Assembly (NCBI RefSeq): GCF_001435935.1
Contig: NZ_AZGM01000087.1
Coordinates: 1 to 44,822 of the forward strand
Direction: 5' to 3'
Length of the DNA: 44,822 nt
Source: Limosilactobacillus panis DSM 6035
GTDB lineage: Bacteria; Bacillota; Bacilli; Lactobacillales; Lactobacillaceae
The notes beneath the pieces were generated by a model. The model did no database searches. It was given only the letters and a program-made list of their open reading frames with translations, and was not told the DNA's origin. This document shows, one piece after another, positions 17,465-25,877 of the stretch. Both the position numbers and the translations under genes were made by a program. Numbering within the stretch: the stretch's first letter is position 1; each line of letters opens with the position of its first letter.

Positions 17465-18100
17465 ATGGATTACGGACTAGTCACAATTAAGTTTGTCCTT
17501 GGAATGATCTGCCTGATCTTTCAAATTAACATTTCTGGTAAGAGCAACCTGGCGCCGAACTCGGCAATCGACCAGGTCCAAAACTACGTCCTCGGGGGCA
17601 TCATTGGGGGCATTATCTACAACAACGACGTCACCGTCCTCCAGTTTCTCATGGTCCTCTTAATCTGGACGGTAATTGTTTTCATCATCAAGTTTGCTAA
17701 GGAACACAATAACGTTGTCCACAAAATTGTCGATGGCCAGCCCCGTCTGCTGATCAAAAACGGCCAGCTTTTGGTCGATAACTGCATGCGGGCCGGGATT
17801 ACCGCCAACGAGTTGATGTTCCGCTTTCGCCGCCACGGTGTTTACGAAGTCAGCCAGGTCAAGAGCGGGATCCTCGAACAAAACGGTCAGCTCGTGGTCA
17901 TCGAAAATGATGAGCAAAACGTCCACTTCCCGATTATCAATGACGGGCAAATCAACCAGGACGTCCTGGAACTAATCCATCACGACGAGCGGTGGCTGAA
18001 CGCCACGGTCGCCAAGGCCGGGTACCGGAGTATTAATGATATCTACCTCGGCGAATACATCCATGGTCACCTACACCTCGTCGCCTACCCGAACGACTAG
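17465..18100 (+). CDS. DUF421 (YetF-like) membrane protein
   Basis: A 211-residue protein. Three hydrophobic stretches (about 5-22, 40-55, 58-77) are followed by a cytoplasmic domain with the YetF-family pattern 'VDGQPRLLIKNGQLLVDNCMRAGITANELMFRFRRHGVYEVSQVKSGILEQNGQLVV'. DUF421 proteins are widespread in Firmicutes and several act around spores or the envelope; the function here is not known. It shares an operon with the DUF3290 gene. GGAGGG 4-6 bases before the ATG is a strong ribosome site. Confidence 0.9.
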   Translation: MDYGLVTIKFVLGMICLIFQINISGKSNLAPNSAIDQVQNYVLGGIIGGIIYNNDVTVLQFLMVLLIWTVIVFIIKFAKEHNNVVHKIVDGQPRLLIKNGQLLVDNCMRAGITANELMFRFRRHGVYEVSQVKSGILEQNGQLVVIENDEQNVHFPIINDGQINQDVLELIHHDERWLNATVAKAGYRSINDIYLGEYIHGHLHLVAYPND

Positions 18101-18113
18101 AAAACATTGTAAA

Positions 18114-18178
18114 GTACAAATTAGGCCTGTAGTAGCGAATTTGCGCACTGCAGGCCTAGTGTGTACTTAATTTTTTTT
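18114..18178. terminator. Bidirectional terminator between DUF421 and the DHH gene
   Basis: GTACAAATTAGGCCTG pairs with CAGGCCTAGTGTGTAC around a central loop, followed by a T run (18171-18178) on the plus strand and A-rich sequence on the other side. The two genes converge here. Confidence 0.75.
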
Positions 18179-19246
18179 AAACAGGGCGGCCATCTTAGCA
18201 GCGACTACCGGATCAAGGTTATCCGCCAGGGTACTCTCCGTCGTCTGCTGCTCGTCCTCATGGTTCTTGATCGTCTGGGCAAGTTCGTCGGCAACTGCCT
18301 GCTCACCAACCTTAATCGGGTTAACGGTCAGGCGGCCACCAGCGGCATCGGCGTGGCCACCACCACCAAAGTACTTTTCCGCGAACTTGGCAACGTCGAG
18401 CTTGCCGTTGCTACGGAGGGAGACGCTAACGGGACTGATAACCAGAGCCGCGTCCACGTCGGGGTTCTGGTCAAGAAGCTCGTGAGCAATTTCGGACTTA
18501 TAGTCACTGGCGTAGACAATGCCAAACTGGTGCCCATCTAGCTTCGTCTTCAGGACGTCCTTCAGGTGTCCCTTTAAATACTTGGCCCGTCGCTCATTAA
18601 GGGTCCGAATCAAGAGCTGGTTGGCCTCCCGATACTTGGTCCAGCCAGCGTTAAAGACATCCATGACAAAAGATGCCGAGTCCTGAAGGGGGTAGAACCA
18701 GAAGAGCTGGTCAAGGTCATCCGCGGCCGTCCGCTCCTCATCCCCCATGTCGGGGTCGTTTTGCCAGTCCCAGGTATCGTAAGCCCGGATTAGTTCAACC
18801 AGGTAAGCTAAGTCCTGGCGCCGCTGTTCCGGCAGGTCATTGAAGTGGGGTTGCTTTTGGAGCCAGTCCCACACCAGGCTTGCCGCACTGGGGTTAACCT
18901 GGGGATCAGCGGGAAGGACACTGTTAGCAGCATACTTTTTCCGCAGGGCTTCTTCACTCTCGTGGTGGTCAAAGACGAGCCAGTGGTTGGCAAAGTTAGC
19001 ATTTAGCTGCTGGAAGGTATAGTCGCTGTCGGGGGTCATGTCCATGATGTAAACATCGGTAAAGCGCCCCGCCTCTGGGCTCTTCAACCAGCGGGCAAAT
19101 TCGTCATCAATCCGTCCTGCACCACAGTTTGTCATGTCAAACTCCACGTCAGCAAACATTGTCGGCTGCACCGCCTTCAGCAAAAGCGGGGCCCCAAACC
19201 CATCTAAATCATTATGCGAAAAAAGTTTCATTAACCGTTTAACCAT
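18167..19246 (-). CDS. DHH-family phosphoesterase (NrnB-like oligoribonuclease)
   Basis: A 359-residue DHH/DHHA1 protein. Metal-binding motifs are HNDLDG (residues 11-16), Asp69 in 'IMDMTP' and DHH at 93-95. The C-terminal DHHA1 domain ends in GGGGHADAAGG (294-304). The opening 'HNDLDGFGAPLLLK' is like B. subtilis NrnB (YngD), which degrades short RNA (nanoRNA) or dinucleotides such as pApA to mononucleotides. NrnA-like or other DHH activities cannot be excluded. The ATG at 19246 has AAGGTGG 8 bases upstream; a second Met at residue 6 is less well placed. A TATAAT on the minus strand (19280-19285) may be the -10. Confidence 0.85.
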   Translation of the reverse strand: MVKRLMKLFSHNDLDGFGAPLLLKAVQPTMFADVEFDMTNCGAGRIDDEFARWLKSPEAGRFTDVYIMDMTPDSDYTFQQLNANFANHWLVFDHHESEEALRKKYAANSVLPADPQVNPSAASLVWDWLQKQPHFNDLPEQRRQDLAYLVELIRAYDTWDWQNDPDMGDEERTAADDLDQLFWFYPLQDSASFVMDVFNAGWTKYREANQLLIRTLNERRAKYLKGHLKDVLKTKLDGHQFGIVYASDYKSEIAHELLDQNPDVDAALVISPVSVSLRSNGKLDVAKFAEKYFGGGGHADAAGGRLTVNPIKVGEQAVADELAQTIKNHEDEQQTTESTLADNLDPVVAAKMAALFKKN

Positions 19247-19317
19247 CTTATGACCACCTTAATTAATTCTTTTGTCCCTATTATACCGTAAGCCCGCCCA
19301 GGCACATAGCGTATCAA

Positions 19318-19346
19318 CTGACATTAGGTACAGGAATTGGTATGAT
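19318..19346 (+). promoter_or_regulatory. Promoter of the DUF2325 gene
   Basis: CTGACA (19318-19323) and TATGAT (19341-19346) at a 17-base spacing, about 35 bases before the gene. Confidence 0.55.
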
Positions 19347-19381
19347 TAACATTAGTGAAGTTTTAGAAAGGACAATGCTCA

Positions 19382-20626
19382 ATGAAAATATATGATTACC
19401 GGCAGGAATTGATCACCCTGTTGGAAAACACCAGTAGCGACCCCGCAAGTCTGCTTCAAGCCCAGCGTAGCCTAACAACCATCCTTAATATTCTCAACCA
19501 CTACGCTGGCGGCCAGGGCAGCCATCCAGCGCCCGCCGTTAAAAAGCCCCGTTTTCACCAGCACCAGGTAAACCGGGACCAGCAACCCCTGCCAACTGCC
19601 GCTAAAAAGCAGTTAAAGTCACTGCTAACGGGCCCTGCCAAGGAAGTTACGGACGCAAAACCGGTAGTTCATGTCCGACCCGCTGAAAATAAGGCTGCGG
19701 CCCCCAAGGAAATTACTGAAGAAGAGCGTCTGGCTGCCGATAACCGCTACCTCGTTCACCGGAAGCTAAGTGGGGCCGAAATTAACCACCGCTATTACTC
19801 TGAGGCGATTCTCCACCACCTCCCATTCCCGGTTGAAGACGGGGATATTGTGGAATTAGACCCCCAGCAAACGGTCCGGGGGCTGCCCGCCATTCGTCGG
19901 GTCACCAGCGACCACCTCACCGACTATCAACCCGAGAAGATCAACGTTCTGGAGTACGCCAAGCTGACCACCGTTCCGGGGTCTGATGTCCTGCAGATCA
20001 GCAGCACCATGAAGGAAAACTCAATCCTTGATGCTGCCCCCGCCAACACCGTCGTTGTGGACCCCTTCAAATATCCGGGCCGCGACTTGAAGGCCGGGAT
20101 GGTCATCGATTATGCCTACTATGATCGGGGCAATGGTCTGAAGGATGCAGCCGACGGTTCAATTCGCTGGATCCATGAAAAGACCGACTTTGATACCACG
20201 AAGCAACCGGCTAAGCCAAAGAAGGTCAAGAAGGTTACCAATACCCGCCACGATTACGAAAAGAAGCTTGACTATGACCTCAAGCAACGCACCGTCTTAG
20301 TAATTACGGGGGTGCGTGACAAGGTCCAGGGCCTTAAGCCAGTAATCACGAAGCACCACGGTGTGTTCCACGGTCTCGACGCCTCGGCAGAAGAAAAGGT
20401 TTCCTCCAGCACCCTAAAGCGGGAGATTCGTAACGCCGACTTCGTGATTGTCTGCATCGATGCAATCCACCACCGGATCAGCCAGCTCGCCAACCACCAT
20501 GCTAAGCGCTACGACAAACCACTGGCCATCGCCAACGTTACCTCCAACACTGCCGTTGAGCGGGCAGTTGGTCGGGCCCTGAACGGCGATCCTGCCTACG
20601 CCGTCGCTAGCGAAAAGATTGACTAG
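19382..20626 (+). CDS. DUF2325 domain protein
   Basis: A 414-residue soluble protein. The first 40 residues are helical, followed by a linker rich in Lys, Pro, Ala and His (45-115), a middle domain (about 120-300), and a C-terminal DUF2325 domain (about 305-410) with 'VLVITGVRDKVQGLKPVITKHHGVFHGLDASAEEKVSSSTLKREIRNADFVIVCIDAIHH'. DUF2325 proteins recur in lactobacilli; I know of no established function. The domain looks like a Rossmann-like module. It is a single gene with its own promoter, starting at ATG 19382 after GAAAGGAC. Confidence 0.85.
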   Translation: MKIYDYRQELITLLENTSSDPASLLQAQRSLTTILNILNHYAGGQGSHPAPAVKKPRFHQHQVNRDQQPLPTAAKKQLKSLLTGPAKEVTDAKPVVHVRPAENKAAAPKEITEEERLAADNRYLVHRKLSGAEINHRYYSEAILHHLPFPVEDGDIVELDPQQTVRGLPAIRRVTSDHLTDYQPEKINVLEYAKLTTVPGSDVLQISSTMKENSILDAAPANTVVVDPFKYPGRDLKAGMVIDYAYYDRGNGLKDAADGSIRWIHEKTDFDTTKQPAKPKKVKKVTNTRHDYEKKLDYDLKQRTVLVITGVRDKVQGLKPVITKHHGVFHGLDASAEEKVSSSTLKREIRNADFVIVCIDAIHHRISQLANHHAKRYDKPLAIANVTSNTAVERAVGRALNGDPAYAVASEKID

Positions 20627-20648
20627 GTAAGAAAATTCAAATTTCCTG

Positions 20649-20676
20649 TTGGCTTTTATTAAATTATGGTTAGAAT
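20649..20676 (+). promoter_or_regulatory. Promoter of the T-box/brnQ transcript
   Basis: TTGGCT (20649-20654) and TAGAAT (20671-20676) with a 16-base spacing. The start site should be near 20683, just before the T-box leader. Confidence 0.5.
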
Positions 20677-20699
20677 AATAAACAACAATTTAATTATTT

Positions 20700-20966
20700 G
20701 ATCGCAATGAGAAAGAAGAGTACCTTTGCCAGCGACATCAGCGAGTCTCGTGAGGTGTGAGGAGGCAGTCCAACGGCGAGGAGAAAATCACTTTCGAGTC
20801 CTAATCTTAAAATCCAGTAAGACTAGGTGGTAACACCCATTATCGTGTCAGCGTATCGCTATTTAGCCGTACGTGAAGAGGTTGTTTGATGACAGCCTGA
20901 AAATAGGGTGGTACCACGCTAATGCGTCCCTTAACCAATGTAAAAGTTGGTTAAGGGACTTTTTTA
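20700..20966 (+). promoter_or_regulatory. T-box leader, isoleucine specifier (ATC)
   Basis: A tRNA-sensing T-box riboswitch. Stem I begins at about 20709 with GAAAG pairing with CTTTC (20791-20795). The specifier loop has AGTA on the 5' side and GAAAATCA on the 3' side, reading ATC (20787-20789), an isoleucine codon. The T-box sequence AGGGTGGTACCACG is at 20905-20918; its TGGT bulge (20909-20912) suits an ACCA acceptor end. Uncharged tRNA-Ile would favour the antiterminator and allow brnQ expression. The alternative reading AAT (Asn) is possible one base earlier, but the branched-chain permease favours Ile. Confidence 0.92.
20926..20966 (+). terminator. T-box terminator
   Basis: GTCCCTTAACCAA pairs perfectly with TTGGTTAAGGGAC, followed by TTTTTT. 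The 5' arm overlaps the antiterminator that includes the T-box sequence. Confidence 0.9.
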
Positions 20967-21016
20967 TTGGGATCAGAGCAATTATTGATATCTATTTATT
21001 CGAGGAGGGATTTCTT

Positions 21017-22396
21017 ATGCGTGATTTAACATCACCTAAGTTGTCATTCAAACAGTACTTAGTTGTTGCTTCGCTACTATTCGGTTTATTCTTCGGTGCC
21101 GGGAACCTTATTTTCCCCCTGCACCTCGGCCAGTTGGCTGGTGCTAATTGGGGTCCTGCCGCCTTGGGCTTCTTAGTAACCGGGGTTCTTCTTCCCCTCT
21201 TATCGGTCCTCGCGGTTGCCGTTACCCGGGCAGAAGGGGTTTACGACATCGGCCGCCCACTGGGTGCCGGCTTTGCCCTCGTCTTCATGGTCTTAATTCA
21301 CGCTACCATCGGTCCCCTCTTCGGAACGCCACGGACGGCAACGGTCTCCTTTACCGTTGGGGTCGCACCGTTTTTGCCAAAGGCTGCCCAGGGCTGGGCA
21401 CTGCTGCTCTTTTCCGCCCTCTTCTTTTTGGCCGCCTTCGCCTTTTCCTACCGGGAAAATAACATCCTGGCCAATGTTGGTAAGGTCTTGAACCCCGTCT
21501 TCTTGGCACTCCTCTTCCTGGTTTTCGTAGTCGCCTTTGCGAACCCGCTCGGTAACCCGGTCAATGCCCCCGTTACTAGTGCCTACGTTCACGGTGCCGT
21601 CACTAACGGTTTCTTAGAAGGTTACAACACGATGGACGCCTTAGCCGGACTGGCCTTTGGGGTAACCGTCGTCACTGCTGTCCGCTCCATGGGTCAACGG
21701 CGGGCTAAGGACGTCTCCAAGGTCGTTGCTAAGTCGGGGGTCCTAGCCGTTAGTGGAATCGGTTTGATTTACTTACTCTTGATCCTGCTGGGGGCAATGT
21801 CCCTCGGTCGCTTTAAGGTTTCCGCTGATGGTGGGGTGGCCTTCAACCAGCTGGTTAACGCCTACGCCGGTGCCTTTGGCCAAGTCGTCTTAGCCTTCCT
21901 GTTAACCGTTACCTGCCTGACCACCGCCGTTGGACTGGTGGCCGCCTTCGCCCAGGACTTTCACAAGCACTTCCCAAAGGTCAGCTACCACACCTGGTTG
22001 GCCCTCAGCTGCCTCGCATCCTTCTTAACCGCTAACTTCGGTTTGGACCAAATCATCGCCTGGTCAACACCAATGCTGATGTTCCTCTACCCACTGGCAA
22101 TGGTCCTGATCCTCTTATCCGTTAGTTCCCCACTCTTCCACCGGGACGGGGTGGTTTACTTCTTCGTTGTCCTCTTTACCGTTGTCCCGGCACTGGGTGA
22201 CATGGTGGTCGCCTTCCCAGCCGTCGTCAGTGCAAGTCACTTTGGTCAAATGGTTGCTGCCTGGCGAAGCGCCCTACCACTGGCCAGCATGGGATTATCC
22301 TGGTTAGTCCCGGCACTGGTTGGCTTGGTCGTCGGCCTGTTCTTCCACTGGTTCCGCCGGCAACGCGTTACCAGCAACGAGACGCAGTTGAACTAA
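21017..22396 (+). CDS. brnQ: Branched-chain amino acid:cation symporter
   Basis: A 459-residue membrane protein with about 12 helices of the LIVCS (BrnQ) family. 'GLFFGAGNLIFPLHLGQLAG' near the N-terminus is the family's substrate/ion signature. It imports Leu, Ile and Val with Na+ or H+. The true start is the ATG at 21017, with GAGGAGGGA 6 bases upstream. A longer in-frame reading from 20873 runs through the T-box terminator and is not real. Expression is controlled by the Ile T-box just upstream. It is monocistronic and ends at a bidirectional terminator. Confidence 0.95.
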   Translation: MRDLTSPKLSFKQYLVVASLLFGLFFGAGNLIFPLHLGQLAGANWGPAALGFLVTGVLLPLLSVLAVAVTRAEGVYDIGRPLGAGFALVFMVLIHATIGPLFGTPRTATVSFTVGVAPFLPKAAQGWALLLFSALFFLAAFAFSYRENNILANVGKVLNPVFLALLFLVFVVAFANPLGNPVNAPVTSAYVHGAVTNGFLEGYNTMDALAGLAFGVTVVTAVRSMGQRRAKDVSKVVAKSGVLAVSGIGLIYLLLILLGAMSLGRFKVSADGGVAFNQLVNAYAGAFGQVVLAFLLTVTCLTTAVGLVAAFAQDFHKHFPKVSYHTWLALSCLASFLTANFGLDQIIAWSTPMLMFLYPLAMVLILLSVSSPLFHRDGVVYFFVVLFTVVPALGDMVVAFPAVVSASHFGQMVAAWRSALPLASMGLSWLVPALVGLVVGLFFHWFRRQRVTSNETQLN

Positions 22397-22408
22397 AAAC
22401 TATAAAAT

Positions 22409-22461
22409 AGCACAAAGAGGCTTCCTAAGTTCGGTGCATCCGAACCTGGAGGCCTCTTTGT
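22409..22461. terminator. Bidirectional terminator between brnQ and the glucosaminidase gene
   Basis: CAAAGAGGCTTCC pairs with GGAGGCCTCTTTG around an inner CGG/CCG hairpin. The two genes converge on it. Confidence 0.75.
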
Positions 22462-22462
22462 C

Positions 22463-23062
22463 CTACTTACGATCGTACTTATCAAGGTGGAACTTTTGAA
22501 TGGCGTAAATCAGCTTGTTAGCATAATTCGGGTCAGTAGCGTACCCGCCCTTCTGCAAGGCCACGGCCGCTTGACGGTAGTTGCTAGCCTTCTGAACGTT
22601 TCGAAAGCGGGCGTGGTTGTCCGCCGTCCCGTTGACAATTAGCTGGGTATGGGCGTTGATTGAATCCGCCCATGAACGGTAGGTTTGAAAGTACTGTTTA
22701 ACCTCAATTGTCTTGCCCTTGACGTTTTCTGTCGTGGTCATCTTTACCCGGTCTGTTTTGGACGTCGCCTTGATGCCAAACAGGTTATTGTACTTTGCCG
22801 CCAACCGGCTGCGGCCCCAGTTCGATTCCAGACCAGCCTGGGCAATCGTGATGCTGGCCGGAATATGGTAGCGTCTCTGTTCCCGCTGCGCCGCTGGGGC
22901 AATCTTCTTAATAAAAGCGGTGGTAGTAATGTTGGGGGAATGCTGCTCAACTTGGTTGGTCCGCTTGTGGTAGTTGGCAATCGCCGCCCACAGGCAAAGC
23001 ACCAGGATTAGGGCCCCAATAACGGTGCCCAGGACAGTGAGAATCTTTTGGTGGTGAGCCAT
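22463..23062 (-). CDS. Glucosaminidase (GH73, LytG-like), membrane-anchored
   Basis: A 199-residue protein with an N-terminal signal anchor (residues 8-29) and one GH73 domain. The catalytic Glu is E79 in 'AQAGLESNWGRS', followed by 'YNNLFGIK' and 'FQTYRSWADSINAHTQL', all typical of the family. It should cut the glycan chain of peptidoglycan at N-acetylglucosamine outside the membrane. No LysM or other wall-binding domain is present, so anchoring relies on the N-terminal helix. It is small but complete. Confidence 0.92.
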   Translation of the reverse strand: MAHHQKILTVLGTVIGALILVLCLWAAIANYHKRTNQVEQHSPNITTTAFIKKIAPAAQREQRRYHIPASITIAQAGLESNWGRSRLAAKYNNLFGIKATSKTDRVKMTTTENVKGKTIEVKQYFQTYRSWADSINAHTQLIVNGTADNHARFRNVQKASNYRQAAVALQKGGYATDPNYANKLIYAIQKFHLDKYDRK

Positions 23063-23103
23063 CCGATCAACTTCTTTCCAAAATATTTATTCGCCATTAT
23101 ACG

Positions 23104-23143
23104 AAAAAGGCCCGGACATTGGTAAAGAAATGTCCTGACCTTT
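23104..23143 (-). terminator. Terminator after the CmpB-like gene (minus strand)
   Basis: Read on the minus strand, AAAGGTCAGGACATT pairs with AATGTCCGGGCCTTT (two internal mismatches), followed by TTTTT. Confidence 0.65.
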
Positions 23144-23172
23144 GAATAATCTTCAGAAAATCATCAAAGTAA

Positions 23173-23955
23173 TTACTTATTTGAGAAGAGGTCCTGCTTA
23201 ATCTGGTTGAAGCGCTTGGCATCAAGAACCCGCATCTTAGGGAAGCTCTTGATCATCCGCCGTTCGTTCCACCGCAACAACTGCTCAGGACGCTTCTCTA
23301 AGTGGGTAAGGAAGGACTCCCGCCAGTTGGCCAATTGCTGCTTCCTAAGTGCCCGTTCTTCAGGCTGGGCCGCCGTCCGGATCCGGTGACGAAGCTGTTC
23401 TTGGAAGTCGTTGATCCGTTGGTCCCACTGCTTGGTAGTCATGTGGAAGTGTCTGATACTGAAGATGGTCATTACCGTATCGGTAACCATCCCCACAGTG
23501 ATGAACAGGGCCAAGAAGCCATGGGTCCAGGATTCTTCCCAGTTGATCACCTGCTGGATCAGCGGCTGGATAAAGCGGACCAAGAGGACGACCCCGATCC
23601 CCCAAAATAGAGAAATGGCCGGAGCAATCCGTCCCTGCAGGTTCCCCCACAGGTCGGAGTAATCCCACAATTTCATGTGGAACACCTTTTCCAGAAAAAC
23701 ACTGGCAAAGTATTCAAAAATACTGGCCACAATCATGCCGATGACGAACAACCAGAACAGGTTGTTGCGGACGTTATAGGTCGCTACCAGAATCGTGGTT
23801 ACGGCAAAGCCATAGACCGGGCAGTAGGGGCCAAACAGAAAGCCCCGGTAAGCATAGTGATGGTCCTTGATGGAACAATAAAAGGTTTCCCATAACCAGC
23901 CGACCACTGAGTAGGTAAAAAAGAGCACAACAAGCTCTGATATCGTATACGGCAT
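23173..23955 (-). CDS. CmpB-like membrane protein (PF06541, 'putative ABC transporter permease')
   Basis: A 260-residue protein with five to six hydrophobic segments in the first 170 residues, then a charged cytoplasmic tail (about 170-260). The opening 'FFTYSVVGWLWETFYCSIKDHHYAYRGFLFGPYCPVYGFAV' is the signature of the CmpB family. The family name comes from association with ABC systems, but a transport role has not been shown. It is 10 bases downstream of the ABC-F ATPase gene, so it is co-transcribed with it. Confidence 0.85.
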   Translation of the reverse strand: MPYTISELVVLFFTYSVVGWLWETFYCSIKDHHYAYRGFLFGPYCPVYGFAVTTILVATYNVRNNLFWLFVIGMIVASIFEYFASVFLEKVFHMKLWDYSDLWGNLQGRIAPAISLFWGIGVVLLVRFIQPLIQQVINWEESWTHGFLALFITVGMVTDTVMTIFSIRHFHMTTKQWDQRINDFQEQLRHRIRTAAQPEERALRKQQLANWRESFLTHLEKRPEQLLRWNERRMIKSFPKMRVLDAKRFNQIKQDLFSNK

Positions 23956-23965
23956 TTTTTCCCTC

Positions 23966-25510
23966 CTATTTCTTCAAACTGAGTTTCTCCACGTTCAGAA
24001 TTTTGTCGAGCCAACCAGTGTAGAAGCTTTCTTCGTGGCTGACAAGGATCAAGTTCCCCGGAAATTCCTGGGGGGCCTTTTTCAAGCCATCCTTGGTCTC
24101 GTCATCGAGGTGGTTCGTCGGTTCATCCATAATCAGGAAGTTGCATGGCGTCAACTCTAGGATGGCAAGCTTAACCTTGGTCTGCTCCCCACCAGAAAGG
24201 AGGTGAAGGGGCTTTTGGGTGTTGGTCGCGTTAATTCCGGCCCGGGCCAACTTCGTCCGGATCGTCCGCGGCTGCATTGTCGGGAACATATTCTGAATCG
24301 TTTGGAGCGGTGTTAACCGGGGGTCATCCCATTCCAGGTCCTGGTCAAAATAGTTAATCTTGGCGGACGGTGAAAAGACGGCGTTTCCACCCAGGGCCGG
24401 GATCTTTTTCAAAATCGACTTGATCAAAGTTGACTTACCGACCCCGTTGAACCCGGTGAAGAGGAGCTTTTCGCCCATCGTCATTGAAAAGGTAACTGGC
24501 GCCAGCAGGGGGTGCCCATAACCCACGGAGAGTTGGTTAACCCGCAAGGCATTGGCGGACCCGGTGTTTTCATACGGGAAGTGGAAGACCGCCTTGAGGT
24601 TATCCGAAGGCGGGTCAATCTTCTTCATCCGGGCAAGCATCTTTTCCCGGGACTTGGCCATCGTCGACTTGGACCCAGCTTTGTTCTTGCGGATAAACCG
24701 TTCCGCCTTTTCGATAACCACCTGTTGCTTTTCGTACTCGCGTTCCTGGGCTTCCTTGCGCTCTTCCTTTTGTCGCATTGCCTGCTGGAAGCTTCCCCGG
24801 TACTTAGTGATCTTGTCGAACGATACGTCACAGATGGTGTTGGTAACCTGCTCTAAAAAGTCGTAGTCGTGGGAGATGATCATCGCCGCACCGTCGAAAT
24901 CATTCAGGTAGTCAATCAACCACTCAATGTGGGCCGTATCCAGGTAGTTTGTCGGTTCGTCCAGGAGGATGACGTCCGGCTTTTCCAGTAGCATCTTGGC
25001 GAGGATGATCTTAGACCGCTGGCCCCCACTCATCTCGGAGACAACGTGATCCTTGCCGATTTCTACTAATCCCAGACCATTCATTACCCGGTCAACTTCG
25101 GTTTCAATGTTGTAGAAGTCGTTAGCATCCAGTTTTTCCTGGATGCGTCCCGCCCTGGTCAGGAGCTTGTCGTCCATTTTGGTGGCGTAGTCTTCGTAGA
25201 GCTTATTCATCTCATTATTCAGCTGGTACAAGTCGCTAAAGGCCGTGTGGAGAAATTGGATCAGCGTCATCCCCTTAGGAATGTCAACGTACTGGTCCAG
25301 GTACCCAATTTTGACCCCCTTTTGCCACTTGATTGACCCCTTCACCGGGAGGACCTTGCCAATCAAGATCTTAATCAAAGTTGACTTGCCAGCCCCGTTC
25401 TGGCCGACAATCCCCATATGTTCATGTTTTTCTAGTTGAAAGCTGGCGTCTTCGTAGAGCTTTTTGTCGGCATAGCTCATCGTCAGTCCTTCTACATCTA
25501 ATACAGCCAT
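23966..25510 (-). CDS. ABC-F family ATPase
   Basis: A 514-residue soluble protein with two ABC ATPase domains and no membrane helix. The first Walker A is GQNGAGKS (36-43), with signature MSGGQRSK and Walker B VILLDEPTN. The charged interdomain linker (about 245-310) is the P-site tRNA interaction motif region of ABC-F proteins. The second domain has GFNGVGKST, LSGGEQTK and FLIMDEPTN. ABC-F proteins act on the ribosome in translation quality control or in antibiotic protection; which applies here is not visible. It begins at ATG 25510 and is followed after 10 bases by the CmpB-like gene. Confidence 0.93.
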   Translation of the reverse strand: MAVLDVEGLTMSYADKKLYEDASFQLEKHEHMGIVGQNGAGKSTLIKILIGKVLPVKGSIKWQKGVKIGYLDQYVDIPKGMTLIQFLHTAFSDLYQLNNEMNKLYEDYATKMDDKLLTRAGRIQEKLDANDFYNIETEVDRVMNGLGLVEIGKDHVVSEMSGGQRSKIILAKMLLEKPDVILLDEPTNYLDTAHIEWLIDYLNDFDGAAMIISHDYDFLEQVTNTICDVSFDKITKYRGSFQQAMRQKEERKEAQEREYEKQQVVIEKAERFIRKNKAGSKSTMAKSREKMLARMKKIDPPSDNLKAVFHFPYENTGSANALRVNQLSVGYGHPLLAPVTFSMTMGEKLLFTGFNGVGKSTLIKSILKKIPALGGNAVFSPSAKINYFDQDLEWDDPRLTPLQTIQNMFPTMQPRTIRTKLARAGINATNTQKPLHLLSGGEQTKVKLAILELTPCNFLIMDEPTNHLDDETKDGLKKAPQEFPGNLILVSHEESFYTGWLDKILNVEKLSLKK

Positions 25511-25618
25511 TCTTTTCTCCTTATGTCATAGTAAACTTACTTCATGGTAGCACAGGCAAGACGCAATCAGCAATTAGTCACCCGGCCACAAACGATGAGA
25601 AAATTTTAATATTGGTTA

Positions 25619-25647
25619 TTGACACCGGAAATGACCTTAGCTATACT
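25619..25647 (+). promoter_or_regulatory. Consensus promoter of the trpXYZ operon
   Basis: TTGACA (25619-25624) and TATACT (25642-25647) with a 17-base spacing, near-perfect. The start site should be near 25654, placing the leader peptide ATG about 25 bases downstream. Confidence 0.85.
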
Positions 25648-25678
25648 AAAAGCAATTATTAATTAGGGAGTAAATGTT

Positions 25679-25729
25679 ATGAAGCAGAATCAGTTCAACA
25701 TTCGAAATAATCGTTGGCAAAGCCGGTAA
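25679..25729 (+). CDS. Putative 16-residue attenuator leader peptide with one Trp codon
   Basis: A short ORF reading MKQNQFNIRNNRWQSR then TAA. AGGGAG (25665-25670) is 8 bases upstream of the ATG, an excellent ribosome site. The single Trp codon TGG is at 25715-25717. The last two sense codons, AGC CGG (25721-25726), are also the 5' arm of the first long-range helix of the leader RNA. A ribosome stalled at the Trp codon would therefore hide that arm. This is the standard layout of an amino-acid-responsive leader peptide. The peptide also has three Arg codons, so Arg sensing is the main alternative. Confidence 0.75.
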   Translation: MKQNQFNIRNNRWQSR

Positions 25730-25877
25730 TTTCAGGTTGATTCGACATGGATGCAACCTGAAAAGCAGATTGCATCTGTGCCGGCTGATTTTGACATTCA
25801 TTCAGTCCGCATGGATCCACATGCGGACTTTTATTTTGCTTTCAAAATGGGAGTCCTGCAATGTGGACTCCCATTTT
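25721..25877 (+). promoter_or_regulatory. Transcription attenuator of trpXYZ with mutually exclusive hairpins
   Basis: Pairings read directly: (1) P1, AGCCGG 25721-25726 with CCGGCT 25781-25786. (2) Hairpin A, 25730-25739 with 25754-25763, 10 bp perfect. (3) Hairpin B, CAGAT 25766-25770 with ATCTG 25774-25778. (4) Alternative C, 25746-25756 with 25770-25780, 11 bp with two wobbles, exclusive of A and B. (5) Antiterminator, GCCGGCTGA 25780-25788 with TCAGTCCGC 25802-25810, 8 of 9 paired, exclusive of P1 and of terminator 1. (6) Anti-terminator-2, 25825-25837 with 25844-25856, 13 pairs including three G-T. No T-box motif is present. Confidence 0.8.
25804..25837 (+). terminator. Attenuator terminator 1
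   Basis: AGTCCGCATG (25804-25813) pairs perfectly with CATGCGGACT (25820-25829) around the loop GATCCA, followed by TTTTATTTT. Confidence 0.85.

Noticed and set aside
19247-19381. Strong divergent promoter for the DHH gene
   Set aside because: The TATAAT on the minus strand has no -35 at proper spacing; kept only as a remark.
20873-21016. Longer BrnQ reading starting 48 codons earlier
   Set aside because: It runs through the T-box terminator and has no ribosome site; the ATG at 21017 has GAGGAGGGA.
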